Below the pieces are notes generated by a model. That model saw only the letters and a program-made list of their open reading frames with translations. It ran no database searches and was not told where the DNA came from. From Pseudonocardia autotrophica (lineage in GTDB: Bacteria > Actinomycetota > Actinomycetes > Mycobacteriales > Pseudonocardiaceae), in contig NZ_JNYD01000001.1 in the NCBI RefSeq assembly GCF_000717175.1, positions 372,001-436,000 of the forward strand: a stretch of 64,000 nt of DNA, read 5' to 3'. A program made the position numbers and the translations under genes. The number at the start of each line of letters is the position of its first letter. Positions within the stretch are counted from its first letter, which is position 1. This document shows positions 53,738 to 60,942 of this stretch, in pieces.

Positions 53738-54376
53738 GTGCAGCTCGGGGTGGTCGGCCAGGCGGCCGGGATTTTCGCGGTGACGAACGTCGACGACCTC
53801 CTGCTGCTCGCACTCTGGTTCGGGCGGGCCCCGGACCGCCGCGCCGCGGGAAAGGTCGTTGCCGGGCAGTACCTCGGCTTCGGCGCGATCCTGGCCGCGT
53901 CGCTGCTCGGCGCGGTCGGGGCCGGGTTCCTGCCCTCGGGCGTCGTCCCCTACCTCGGACTGCTGCCGATCCTGCTCGGGCTGCGCGCGGCGCGGGGGGC
54001 GTGGCGGGCCCGGCGGGACGGCGAGGGCGGCGACGAGGACGACGACGAGGACGACGAGGGCGACGAGCCCGGCGGCGGGACGGGCCTGCTCGCGGTCGCC
54101 GCGGTGACGCTGGCCAACGGCGGCGACAACATCGGCGTCTACGTCCCGGTGTTCGCGAGCACGGACAGCGTCGGCCTGGTGATCTACGCCGTGGTGTTCC
54201 TGCTGCTCGTGGGCGTGTGGTGCGCCGCGGGCCGCTTCCTCGCGACCCGTCCCTTCGTCGCCCGCGCGATCTCGCGGTGGGGACACGTCCTGCTGCCGGT
54301 GGTGCTGATCGCGATCGGTGTGCTCGTCCTGGTCGAGGGCGGGGCGTTCGGGCTGGGCCGAACGGGGCCCGGCTGA
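53738..54376 (+). CDS. CadD-like cadmium resistance transporter
   Basis: A 212-aa membrane protein of the CadD family (LysE-like superfamily). The start VTNVDDLLLLALWFG and the later AAVTLANGGDNIGVYVPVF each carry the family's conserved Asn-Asp motifs, placed symmetrically in a two-fold repeat of three helices. The central cytosolic loop holds an unusual acidic run (GGDEDDDEDDEGDE) that could bind metal. Its stop codon lies inside a 15-bp tandem repeat. Ion specificity is not proven. Confidence 0.85.
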   Translation: MQLGVVGQAAGIFAVTNVDDLLLLALWFGRAPDRRAAGKVVAGQYLGFGAILAASLLGAVGAGFLPSGVVPYLGLLPILLGLRAARGAWRARRDGEGGDEDDDEDDEGDEPGGGTGLLAVAAVTLANGGDNIGVYVPVFASTDSVGLVIYAVVFLLLVGVWCAAGRFLATRPFVARAISRWGHVLLPVVLIAIGVLVLVEGGAFGLGRTGPG

Positions 54377-54420
54377 ACCGGGCCGGGCTGAACCGGGCCG
54401 GGCTGAACCGGGCCGGGCTG
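54371..54420 (+). repeat. 15-bp tandem repeat across CadD stop
   Basis: GGCTGAACCGGGCCG repeated 3.3 times without error. The first unit supplies the CadD TGA; each further unit carries another in-frame TGA, giving serial stops. Confidence 0.85.
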
Positions 54421-54444
54421 GGTCCGGCAGGGCGACCGGGCAGC

Positions 54445-55308
54445 ATGGGGCCGGTGAGCCCGACCCGTCCCGCGGCCCGGATCCGGGTCGTCACCCTCAA
54501 CGCCCTGTCCCCGCAGTACGCCGACGGGCCGCGGCGCCGCGAGGCGATCCGTGCGGAGCTGCGGCGGCTCGACCCGGATGTGGTGGCGCTGCAGGAGGTC
54601 GTGTGCGACGAAGTGCCGGATCTCGTTCCCGGCCACCGCCTCGCCCCGCACCCCGCGGTCGCCGACGACGGCAGCACCGCCGTGCTCGCGAGCCGGTGGC
54701 CCTTCGCGCGGGTGCACCGGTTGGATCTCGACGTCACCCGGCGCGCCCGGGAGTTCCCGTGGGGCGGCGCGGTGGTCGCCGAGCTCGACGCGCCCGGGCT
54801 CGGGCCGCTCGTCGTCGCCCATCACAAACCCTGCTACCAGCTGGACCTCGAACGGGAGCGCGAGCTGCAGGCGGTGGCGACCGCGGAGCTCGTCGAGCGG
54901 GTGGTGGCGGAACGGCCGGCCCACGTCGTGCTGCTCGGGGACCTCGACGCGACGCCCGACGCGGCGAGCATCCGGTTCCTCACCGGGCGCCAGTCCCTGG
55001 AGGGCGTGAGCGTGAGCTACCACGACGCCTGGGAGACCGCGCACCCCGGCGAGCCCGGGCACACCTTCACGCCGGCGAACCCGCTGGTCGCGGCCGGGGA
55101 CATGCCGCTGGTCCGGCCGCGACGCATCGACTACGTCCTGGTGCGCGGCACGAGCCACGGCCCCACCCTCCGCGTGGCCGCCTGCGAGCTCGCCTTCACC
55201 GGCGGGCCCGGTGGCACCCCGCCGAGCGACCATCTCGGCCTCGTGGCCGACCTCGCGCTGCCCGACCGGCCGCCCGGGACCTTCGGCGCGGGGTTCGCCG
55301 GCGACTAG
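54445..55308 (+). CDS. Endonuclease/exonuclease/phosphatase-fold hydrolase
   Basis: A 287-aa EEP-superfamily protein. Conserved pieces are [65 protein letters not shown] and [14 protein letters not shown]; Asn, Glu, Asp and His form the metal-dependent phosphodiesterase site. It could act on DNA, a lipid or a phospho-inositol. No signal peptide. ATG at 54445 or GTG at 54454 may start it. Its stop overlaps the stop of the convergent HNH gene. Confidence 0.87.
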   Translation: MGPVSPTRPAARIRVVTLNALSPQYADGPRRREAIRAELRRLDPDVVALQEVVCDEVPDLVPGHRLAPHPAVADDGSTAVLASRWPFARVHRLDLDVTRRAREFPWGGAVVAELDAPGLGPLVVAHHKPCYQLDLERERELQAVATAELVERVVAERPAHVVLLGDLDATPDAASIRFLTGRQSLEGVSVSYHDAWETAHPGEPGHTFTPANPLVAAGDMPLVRPRRIDYVLVRGTSHGPTLRVAACELAFTGGPGGTPPSDHLGLVADLALPDRPPGTFGAGFAGD

Positions 55309-55706
55309 GACGCCCGGCGCTCCTGTTCGGCGCGGGCCAACCGACGCAACTGCGCGGCGAGATACGGCCGGGCCCGCCGCTGCCCGCCACGGGCCGCGAT
55401 CGCGGCGTCCAGGGCGCGCAGCGCGCCCAGCACCGCCGTGAGGTTCGGCTCCCAGCCACGCCGCTCGCACTCGGCGAACCACTCGGCCGGGCTGCGGTGT
55501 CCACGCGCGGCGTTGCAGCGCCGGCACGCCACGACCTCGTTCTCCACCCAGCTCGGGCCGCCCTTGACCTTGGGCACCAGGTGGTCGGTCGTCGGCGCGA
55601 CGAGGCCGACGCACGGCCGCCCGCACCACACGCACGCGGCGCCGTCCCGGGCCGCGGCGGCGCGCAGCCGTTCGGCGCGGCCGGGCTGCGGGTGTGGGGA
55701 CGACAT
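55305..55706 (-). CDS. HNH endonuclease
   Basis: A 133-aa HNH nuclease. The zinc and catalytic motif runs [20 protein letters not shown], with the second pair in [18 protein letters not shown], giving CxxC ... DH ... N ... CxxC. The C-terminal 60 residues are an Arg/Ala-rich helix. Whether it is a defence enzyme or a solitary nuclease cannot be told. It shares a 4-nt stop overlap with the convergent EEP gene and lies just after the HTH-PASTA gene. Confidence 0.87.
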   Translation of the reverse strand: MSSPHPQPGRAERLRAAAARDGAACVWCGRPCVGLVAPTTDHLVPKVKGGPSWVENEVVACRRCNAARGHRSPAEWFAECERRGWEPNLTAVLGALRALDAAIAARGGQRRARPYLAAQLRRLARAEQERRAS

Positions 55707-55747
55707 CGTGGACCAGTGTCCTCCGGATACCGCCGGAGCGCCTGCGG

Positions 55748-56350
55748 TCAGGGCACGCTCTCGCCCGTCGCCTCGTCGACGGCGCCGCGGCGGGCCCGCG
55801 GGTCCGGGGGCGGCCGCAGCGGCGCGGTCACCCCGGCCGAGCCGGGTCCGCGGCGCAGCCACACCGTCACGGCCGTGTGTGCCGCCACCCGCTCGCCGGC
55901 CGCCGGCTTCTGGTCCACGACCCGGAAGTCCGCGGCCTCGGGGCCGAGGAAGGGCGGCAGGTCGGGATCGGCGCTCACGATGTCCAGCCGCTCCTCCTGC
56001 AGCCGCAGCCGGGCGGCGGCCCAGGTCATCCCGACGACGTCGGGCACGGTCACGGGGCGGGCGGCGAGGTCCCGGGCGGCCTCCTCGGCGGCGCGCCGCA
56101 GCGGGTCGGGGTCCTCCTCGTCGAGCTCCCGCCAGCGCTCCCAGGCGGACTGCCGGGTGATGCCGAGCCGCGTCGCGATCTCGGCCCACGACCGCCGCCC
56201 GGCCCGGGCGTCCCGCACCGCCTCCAGCTCCGCCCGGTCGAGCAGGCGGCGCAGGGAGCCGATGTCGGTGAGGGCGTCGAGCGCCCCCTCACGGGTCCGC
56301 CTGCCGGCGAGGCGTCCGAGCGCCTCCCGGGCCTCGCGCCACGGGTCCAC
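55748..56350 (-). CDS. HTH-PASTA protein, putative DNA-binding regulator
   Basis: A 200-aa protein with an unusual pairing. Residues about 30-75 form a helix-turn-helix ([20 protein letters not shown]), and residues about 98-167 form a PASTA domain ([19 protein letters not shown], then [12 protein letters not shown]). PASTA domains usually bind muropeptides outside the cell at the end of a membrane kinase or PBP; here there is no membrane helix or signal, so the domain sits in the cytosol beside a DNA-binding part. A perfect 20-bp palindrome overlaps its promoter, which suggests autoregulation. Confidence 0.8.
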   Translation of the reverse strand: MDPWREAREALGRLAGRRTREGALDALTDIGSLRRLLDRAELEAVRDARAGRRSWAEIATRLGITRQSAWERWRELDEEDPDPLRRAAEEAARDLAARPVTVPDVVGMTWAAARLRLQEERLDIVSADPDLPPFLGPEAADFRVVDQKPAAGERVAAHTAVTVWLRRGPGSAGVTAPLRPPPDPRARRGAVDEATGESVP

Positions 56351-56351
56351 G

Positions 56352-56371
56352 GTGTCAGGCTAGCCTGACAC
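56352..56371. promoter_or_regulatory. Perfect 20-bp palindrome, operator of HTH-PASTA gene
   Basis: GTGTCAGGCTAGCCTGACAC, wholly self-complementary. The -10 box TAGCCT lies at its centre, so a bound protein would block polymerase. Confidence 0.75.
56357..56362 (-). promoter_or_regulatory. -10 element of HTH-PASTA gene (leaderless)
   Basis: TAGCCT on the minus strand, 6 nt before the GTG at 56350. Confidence 0.55.
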
Positions 56372-56389
56372 GGGCCGTCCGCCAACGGG

Positions 56390-56968
56390 TCAGTCCCGGC
56401 CCACCACCAGCCGGTCGAGCATCCGGCGCAGCGGCTCCAGGTCCCCGGCGTGCGCGGCGACCGACGCCTGGACGTTCTCCCCGCGGTCGAGGGCGGCCCA
56501 CCGGATCCGGTGGCCGGCGTCGCGGGCGAGCTGGGCGAGGAAGGCGCGCTGAGCGCGCCCGTTGCCCTCCCGGAAGGGGTGCAGCTCGTTGATCCCGGCG
56601 AGGAGCCCGGCCAGCCCGGCGACGAAGTCCGCTCGGGCGCGGCCGCGCAGGTGCGAGTCGCGGGCGAGGTCGGCGAAGAGGACGGCCGCGCGGTCCTCGA
56701 GCTCCGCGGGCGGGCAGAACAACCGGCCCTTGCCGAGCGCGACGGTGCGCAGCTGCCCGGCCCACGGGTAGACGTCGCCGAAGACGTGCCAGTGGAAGGC
56801 CTGCAGGTGGGCCAGGTCGTAGCCGCCGGGCACCGGCCGCAGCTCGAGGCCGGCGAGCCGGGCCGCGCTGAAGTCGGCCTCTGCGGCGGCGAGCGCGACG
56901 GGATCGGTCAGGCCGAGCCGGTTGCGGAGGACGCCCGTGCGGAGATCGAGGTAGGGATCCCAGCTCAA
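56390..56968 (-). CDS. Fic/DOC-family toxin
   Basis: A 192-aa Fic protein. The catalytic loop INELHPFREGNGRAQRAF matches HPFx(D/E)GNGRxxR in full, so AMP transfer from ATP to a target is expected. Upstream WHVFGDVYPWAGQLRTVAL is the usual helix and flap region. The TTG start overlaps the antitoxin stop by 4 nt (TTGA), placing the toxin's synthesis under that of its inhibitor. Family members AMPylate gyrase/topoisomerase IV or other proteins; the target here is not known. Confidence 0.9.
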   Translation of the reverse strand: MSWDPYLDLRTGVLRNRLGLTDPVALAAAEADFSAARLAGLELRPVPGGYDLAHLQAFHWHVFGDVYPWAGQLRTVALGKGRLFCPPAELEDRAAVLFADLARDSHLRGRARADFVAGLAGLLAGINELHPFREGNGRAQRAFLAQLARDAGHRIRWAALDRGENVQASVAAHAGDLEPLRRMLDRLVVGRD

Positions 56969-57165
56969 GCCGGGCGGTGCGGGCGGTAGTGCGCGGTCAG
57001 CCGCGCGACGGCCTGCTCGGGGTCGAGCTCCCCGCGGGCGATGGCCTCGCACAGCGACAGCCCCGTGCTGCTGGGCTCCAGGCCCTCGGCGCGGACGGAG
57101 CCGAGCGCCTCGTCGACCGCGTCGCGGCAGCGCACGGCCGCAGGCGGCGCGGGCTCCCGGGTCAC
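56965..57165 (-). CDS. VbhA-like antitoxin of the Fic toxin
   Basis: A 66-aa antitoxin. The inhibitory motif (S/T)xxxE(G/N) is present as SVRAEGLEPS; its Glu pairs with the second Arg of the Fic loop and blocks ATP binding in class I Fic systems. The C-terminal helix (CEAIARGELDPEQAVARLTAHY) is the usual VbhA second half. GTG at 57165 was chosen; GTG at 57171 is just as likely. The toxin gene follows with a 4-nt overlap. Confidence 0.85.
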   Translation of the reverse strand: MTREPAPPAAVRCRDAVDEALGSVRAEGLEPSSTGLSLCEAIARGELDPEQAVARLTAHYRPHRPA

Positions 57166-57261
57166 GTGCACGCCGAGGAGACTACCGGAGCACGAGGCCC
57201 CGGGCCGCTCCCGTCCCGGCTCCTCGTGATCATGCGTGACCGAGACCACCGGCAACATCGG

Positions 57262-57277
57262 AACACCCCGGAGTGTT
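57262..57277. promoter_or_regulatory. Imperfect 16-bp palindrome before nitroreductase gene
   Basis: AACACCCCGGAGTGTT is symmetric at 14 of 16 positions and could be an operator. Confidence 0.35.
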
Positions 57278-57294
57278 GAGCGTTTGACTATCTC

Positions 57295-57918
57295 GTGACG
57301 ACAGTGACTGACAGCCCCGTGACCCTCCCCGTCCTCGACGACGCGGGCCGCGCAGCGCTCTTCACCGAGGCCCGGACGGCCAACACGTTCTCCCCGGAGC
57401 CCGTCTCCGACGAGACCCTCCGTGCGGTGTGGGAGCTGGCCAAGTGGCCGCCGACCGCCGCCAACACCCAGCCCCTGCGCGTGACCTTCGTACGCGGCGA
57501 GGAGGGCAAGCAGCGGCTGCTCCCGCTGCTCGCCGAGGGCAACCGGGCGAAGTCCGAGAAGGCCCCGGTCGTGGCCATCCTGGCCGCGGACCTGGACTTC
57601 CACGAGTTCGTGCCGCAGACCTTCCCCGCGCGCGCCGAGATGAAGGACGCCTTCGAGGCCTCCGGCCGCGAGGGCCGCGAGGACATGGCCCGCTTCAACT
57701 CGACCCTGCAGATCGGCTACTTCCTGCTCGCCGCCCGCGCCCACGGGCTGGCCACCGGCCCGATGGCCGGCTTCGACCACGATGCCGTGACCGCCGAGTT
57801 CTACCCGGGCGGCCGCGAGAAGGTCCTGCTGGTCGTCAACCTGGGCCACCCCGGCCCCGACGCCTGGTTCCCGCGCCTGCCGCGCCTCGAGCACTCCGAC
57901 GTCGTCCGCTGGGCCTGA
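57295..57918 (+). CDS. Nitroreductase family, malonic semialdehyde reductase (RutE-like)
   Basis: A 207-aa nitroreductase-fold protein. ANTFSPEPVSDETLRAVWELAKW followed by PPTAANTQPLRVTFV, then FPARAEMKDAFEASG and FNSTLQIGYFLLAARAHGLATGPM-like AARAHGLATGPMAGFDHD are characteristic of the RutE/malonic-semialdehyde-reductase group. In E. coli RutE reduces the product of pyrimidine ring breakdown with NADPH; none of the other rut genes is nearby, so the substrate may differ. The GTG start lacks a strong ribosome site. Confidence 0.88.
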   Translation: MTTVTDSPVTLPVLDDAGRAALFTEARTANTFSPEPVSDETLRAVWELAKWPPTAANTQPLRVTFVRGEEGKQRLLPLLAEGNRAKSEKAPVVAILAADLDFHEFVPQTFPARAEMKDAFEASGREGREDMARFNSTLQIGYFLLAARAHGLATGPMAGFDHDAVTAEFYPGGREKVLLVVNLGHPGPDAWFPRLPRLEHSDVVRWA

Positions 57919-58062
57919 GAACCCGCCGCTCCCCCGGCCCCGACGCCCGGTCCGCCCCGCCGCGGACCGGGCGTCGTGCGTCCGCACGCCCTGGGCGAAC
58001 GGCGCTCGCCCCTGGCGAAAACCGATCGCCCCGCCGCCGCCCGGCGGGTACCAACTCCCGGT

Positions 58063-58278
58063 ATGACCGGCCCCGTCCTGCACCCGATCGTCGCCGAGGG
58101 ACTCGTCCGGGAACGGCACGCGGACCTGCTCCGCGCCGCCGAGGTCGCGCGGCTGCGCCGCCTCGCGCGCCGGCTCCCGGTCGAACCGTCCCCCCTGCGT
58201 CGACGGGTCGGCTGGGCCCTGGTGGAGATCGGGCTGCGGCTCGCGGTCGGCCGGGCCCCGTCCCGGGTCAGGGGCTGA
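58063..58278 (+). CDS. Small hypothetical protein
   Basis: A 71-aa Arg/Leu-rich helical protein (LVRERHADLLRAAEVARLRRLARRLP). No family was recognised. It ends with an 11-nt overlap with the convergent S51 peptidase gene. The frame is open further upstream, and the ATG was chosen as the first plausible start. It may be real, as short Arg-rich proteins of this sort are frequent in actinobacteria, but the evidence is thin. Confidence 0.55.
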   Translation: MTGPVLHPIVAEGLVRERHADLLRAAEVARLRRLARRLPVEPSPLRRRVGWALVEIGLRLAVGRAPSRVRG

Positions 58279-58942
58279 GCGGCCCCGTCCGGCACTCCTG
58301 CGGCTCCGCGCCGCGGCGGAACACCCGCGCCGACCCGTGCAGCGTCACCGCCCGGCCGGACACCCGCAGCCACCCGCCCTCGCGGAGCCCGACGACGGGC
58401 ACGGCGTTCTCCTCGAGGAACTCCCGGATCCGCTCCTCCCGGGTCTCGCCCATGTGGGCCGACCCGGGTACCGGGTCGAGGTAGTGCGGGTTCACCTGGA
58501 AGCCGACGAGACCGAGCGCGGCGAACCCGGCGGGCTCGACGATCGGCATGTCGTTGGTGGTGCGGATCGTCGGGCAGGCGAGATTGCTACCGGCGCTCGC
58601 GCCGCCGTACCGGGCTCCGCCGGCGACCGCCTCGCGGATCGCGGCGAGACCGTCGAGCCGCTGCAGGGCCCGGAGCAGCCGGAACGTGTTCCCGCCGCCC
58701 ACCCACACCGCCTCGGCGGTGTGCAGCGCCGAGGCCGGGTCCGGCTCGGTGTGCACGCTGCGCAGCCGCAGCCCGGCCCGGGCGAAGGCGGCGCCGATCG
58801 CCTCGGCGTAGCCCGCCTGGTCGGCGAGGGCGTACGGCACGAAGCGCACCTCGCGGCCCTCGTAGAACTCCGCGAGCGGGGCGTGCGCGAGAGTCGGCGC
58901 GCCGTGGTTGGTGGAGTTCGACAGCAGCAGGAGTTCGCTCAC
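58268..58942 (-). CDS. Peptidase S51, dipeptidase E-like
   Basis: A 224-aa PepE family enzyme. Catalytic Ser is in YGGASAGSNLACPTI, with VWVGGGNTFRLLRAL and GLVGFQVNPHYLDP around the site, all typical of the aspartyl dipeptidase that cuts Asp-Xaa dipeptides. It works in the cytosol. The GTG start opens VSELLLLSNSTNHG. It overlaps the end of the small hypothetical gene on the other strand by 11 nt. Confidence 0.92.
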   Translation of the reverse strand: MSELLLLSNSTNHGAPTLAHAPLAEFYEGREVRFVPYALADQAGYAEAIGAAFARAGLRLRSVHTEPDPASALHTAEAVWVGGGNTFRLLRALQRLDGLAAIREAVAGGARYGGASAGSNLACPTIRTTNDMPIVEPAGFAALGLVGFQVNPHYLDPVPGSAHMGETREERIREFLEENAVPVVGLREGGWLRVSGRAVTLHGSARVFRRGAEPQECRTGPLSP

Positions 58943-58986
58943 GCCGATGATCCCAGCACGGCCGCCGCGCGTCCTCCTGCGCCGAT

Positions 58987-59610
58987 CTATCGAGCCGTCA
59001 TCGTCTGCACGCTCAGCTGGTTCCCCGGCAGCTGCTCCGCCGCACACCCCGTCGTCTCGAACGGCACGAAGGCGGACTGCGTGTTCCCCGGCGGGTAGAC
59101 CCGCAGACCGCGCACCGGCGTCGGCCGGCAGGTGGCGGCATCGAAGTTCTGCACGTCGACGAGCTGCAGCTGGGCCGCCGCGGAGCCGCCGGGAGCCAGC
59201 CGCACCTCGCCGCCCCGCTCCCCGGACATGGCCGCGGCGGGTCCGACCTGGTGCCCGTCGTCGCCGGACACGTACGAGACACCCGGGAACCCGCGCAGCT
59301 GACAGGTGCTCCCGCCGGTGTTGGTGAAGATCAGCGGGCGGTAGCTGGAGCCCGCGCCGGCGTCGCCGTCCCCCAGGGTGATCCGCAGCGAGGCGGTGGG
59401 GCAGTTGGGCGGGCTGAGCGGGTCGCCGCCGCTCGTGGGCGCCGCAGCGGTGGTGCTCGCGGGCGGTGTGGCCGGCGCGGTCGTCGGTGCACCGCTCCCG
59501 GCCGGTGTGCCGCCGTTGACCTCGTCCGTCCCGCCGGAACAGCCGGCCAGCAGGAGCGCGGCGGCGGCCACACCGGCCGCGGCGAGCCGACGGGTGATCG
59601 TGATCGACAT
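58987..59610 (-). CDS. DUF4232 lipoprotein
   Basis: A 207-aa lipoprotein. The signal peptide ends in the lipobox LLAGC (Cys-24), followed by a long Thr/Pro/Ala linker (residues 25-65) and a DUF4232 domain with CPTASLRITLGDGDAG, IFTNTGGSTCQLRGFPGVS and a final CAAEQLPG. Two Cys pairs are likely. It would sit on the outer face of the membrane; function is unknown. GGGGAAGGGGAG is an ample ribosome site. Confidence 0.9.
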   Translation of the reverse strand: MSITITRRLAAAGVAAAALLLAGCSGGTDEVNGGTPAGSGAPTTAPATPPASTTAAAPTSGGDPLSPPNCPTASLRITLGDGDAGAGSSYRPLIFTNTGGSTCQLRGFPGVSYVSGDDGHQVGPAAAMSGERGGEVRLAPGGSAAAQLQLVDVQNFDAATCRPTPVRGLRVYPPGNTQSAFVPFETTGCAAEQLPGNQLSVQTMTAR

Positions 59611-59637
59611 GTGCTCCCCTTCCCCGACGCCGGGCCC

Positions 59638-59660
59638 CCGGTCCGGCGGGAGCCGACCGG
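59638..59660 (-). terminator. Possible terminator after DUF418-like gene
   Basis: CCGGT(C)CGGC pairs with GCCGACCGG around a GGGA loop with one bulge. Confidence 0.4.
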
Positions 59661-59766
59661 GAGGGGTCGACTCCTGTCAGGGGGACGGGCGGGACGGCCG
59701 AGAGGTTGCGTCGCGGAACGATCTTTCTGCGCCGAAGGGCCCTTCCGGACTCGCCCGGGTGGCCGA

Positions 59767-60942
59767 TCAGCCCGCGGACCGGAGCACGGCCCGGCGGGCG
59801 GCACGGGAGGCCGCGGACACCACCGCCTCGGCCGGGCCACGGATCCGCAGCGCGCGGGCGACCAGCCCGATCGCCAGGCACCAGCCGACGTGCCAGAGCA
59901 GCGTCGCGAGCCCGGTGTTCCCGAGGATCGCGAGCGAGGCGACGTGCAGGGCGTACAGCGTGAGCGGCACCGCCCCGATCGCCGCGAGCGGCACGACGAG
60001 CGTCGAGACCCGCCCCGCGACCAGCAACATCGCGCCCAGCACGGCCAGCGCGCTGCCGGTGGTCCGGGCGAGGTCCAGCGGGGTGCCGGAGTGCGGCACC
60101 CCGGCGGCGAGCCACCACCAGGTGTCGACGGGGACGGTGCCGTAGCGCTGCACCCGCAGGGCGTCGGCGCCCGAGGCAGTGGTGATCGCCTCGGCCCCGC
60201 CGGCCGCCAGCAGGACCGTCGACACGACCGTCGCCGCGACCGCGAGCGCGGCACCCCCGCCCAGCAGCCACCACGCCGTCCGGGCGCGGCGCAGGTCGAG
60301 CCGCCCCACGGCCAGCCCGGCGAGCAGGTACGTCGACCAGGTCAGCACCGGGTAGTAGCCGGTGACCAGCAGAATGCCGAGCGCGCTGCCGGGCTCGCCC
60401 AGCGACGACAGCCCGACCTGAGCCCCGGGGCCGGGCGACAGCCCCTCGCGCAGCAACGCGCTCAGGACGGGCGTGATGCCGCACGCGACGACCGCGCCGG
60501 CCGCGAGCACCCCGGCCCGCAGCCGCAGCAGCGGGATCGCCAGGACGATGAGCAGGCCGTAGTAGGCGAGGATGACCGCGACCGGTGGCCGGAGCTCCAC
60601 GAGCACGAGCCCGAGCAGCGCCACCAGCACCGCCCGCACGACCAGGCCCGCCGCCGCGGCGAGATGCAGCCGGCCGAGCGACGGTCCCGGGGGATCCGGC
60701 GGCCGCAGACCGAGGTGGCCGCCCGTTCCGAGCGCGATCCCCACCCCGAGGAGCAGCGCGAACAGCGCCGAGGCCCGGCCGGCGGCGACCGCACCGGTGA
60801 TCGTCTCCCCGGTCGCGGTGTGCAGCGGCAGGACGTGCGTGACCATCATGCCGAGCAGCGCGATCCCGCGCGCCGCGTCGACGCCCGCGATCCGGTCCCG
60901 GACCGGGCGGGTGCCCGGCCCGGCGGGCACGGCGGCCGTCAC
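59767..60942 (-). CDS. DUF418/HGSNAT-like polytopic membrane protein
   Basis: A 391-aa membrane protein with about ten hydrophobic segments. The opening RIAGVDAARGIALLGMMVTHVL is the mark of DUF418/heparan-alpha-glucosaminide acetyltransferase-like proteins, with GRASALFALLLGVGIALG following. The family may acylate envelope sugars. The GTG overlaps the kinase stop in GTGA, so the two are translated together, which suggests that the kinase acts on or senses the same envelope process (inference). Confidence 0.83.
   Translation of the reverse strand: MTAAVPAGPGTRPVRDRIAGVDAARGIALLGMMVTHVLPLHTATGETITGAVAAGRASALFALLLGVGIALGTGGHLGLRPPDPPGPSLGRLHLAAAAGLVVRAVLVALLGLVLVELRPPVAVILAYYGLLIVLAIPLLRLRAGVLAAGAVVACGITPVLSALLREGLSPGPGAQVGLSSLGEPGSALGILLVTGYYPVLTWSTYLLAGLAVGRLDLRRARTAWWLLGGGAALAVAATVVSTVLLAAGGAEAITTASGADALRVQRYGTVPVDTWWWLAAGVPHSGTPLDLARTTGSALAVLGAMLLVAGRVSTLVVPLAAIGAVPLTLYALHVASLAILGNTGLATLLWHVGWCLAIGLVARALRIRGPAEAVVSAASRAARRAVLRSAG

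Noticed and set aside
54371..54420. CRISPR-like array
   Set aside because: The 15-bp units are directly adjacent without spacers, so this is a simple tandem repeat.
55305..57165. A complete defence island made of HNH, HTH-PASTA and Fic genes
   Set aside because: The Fic pair is a plausible toxin-antitoxin module, but the HNH and HTH-PASTA genes have no recognised defence partner and no mobile-element borders are visible.
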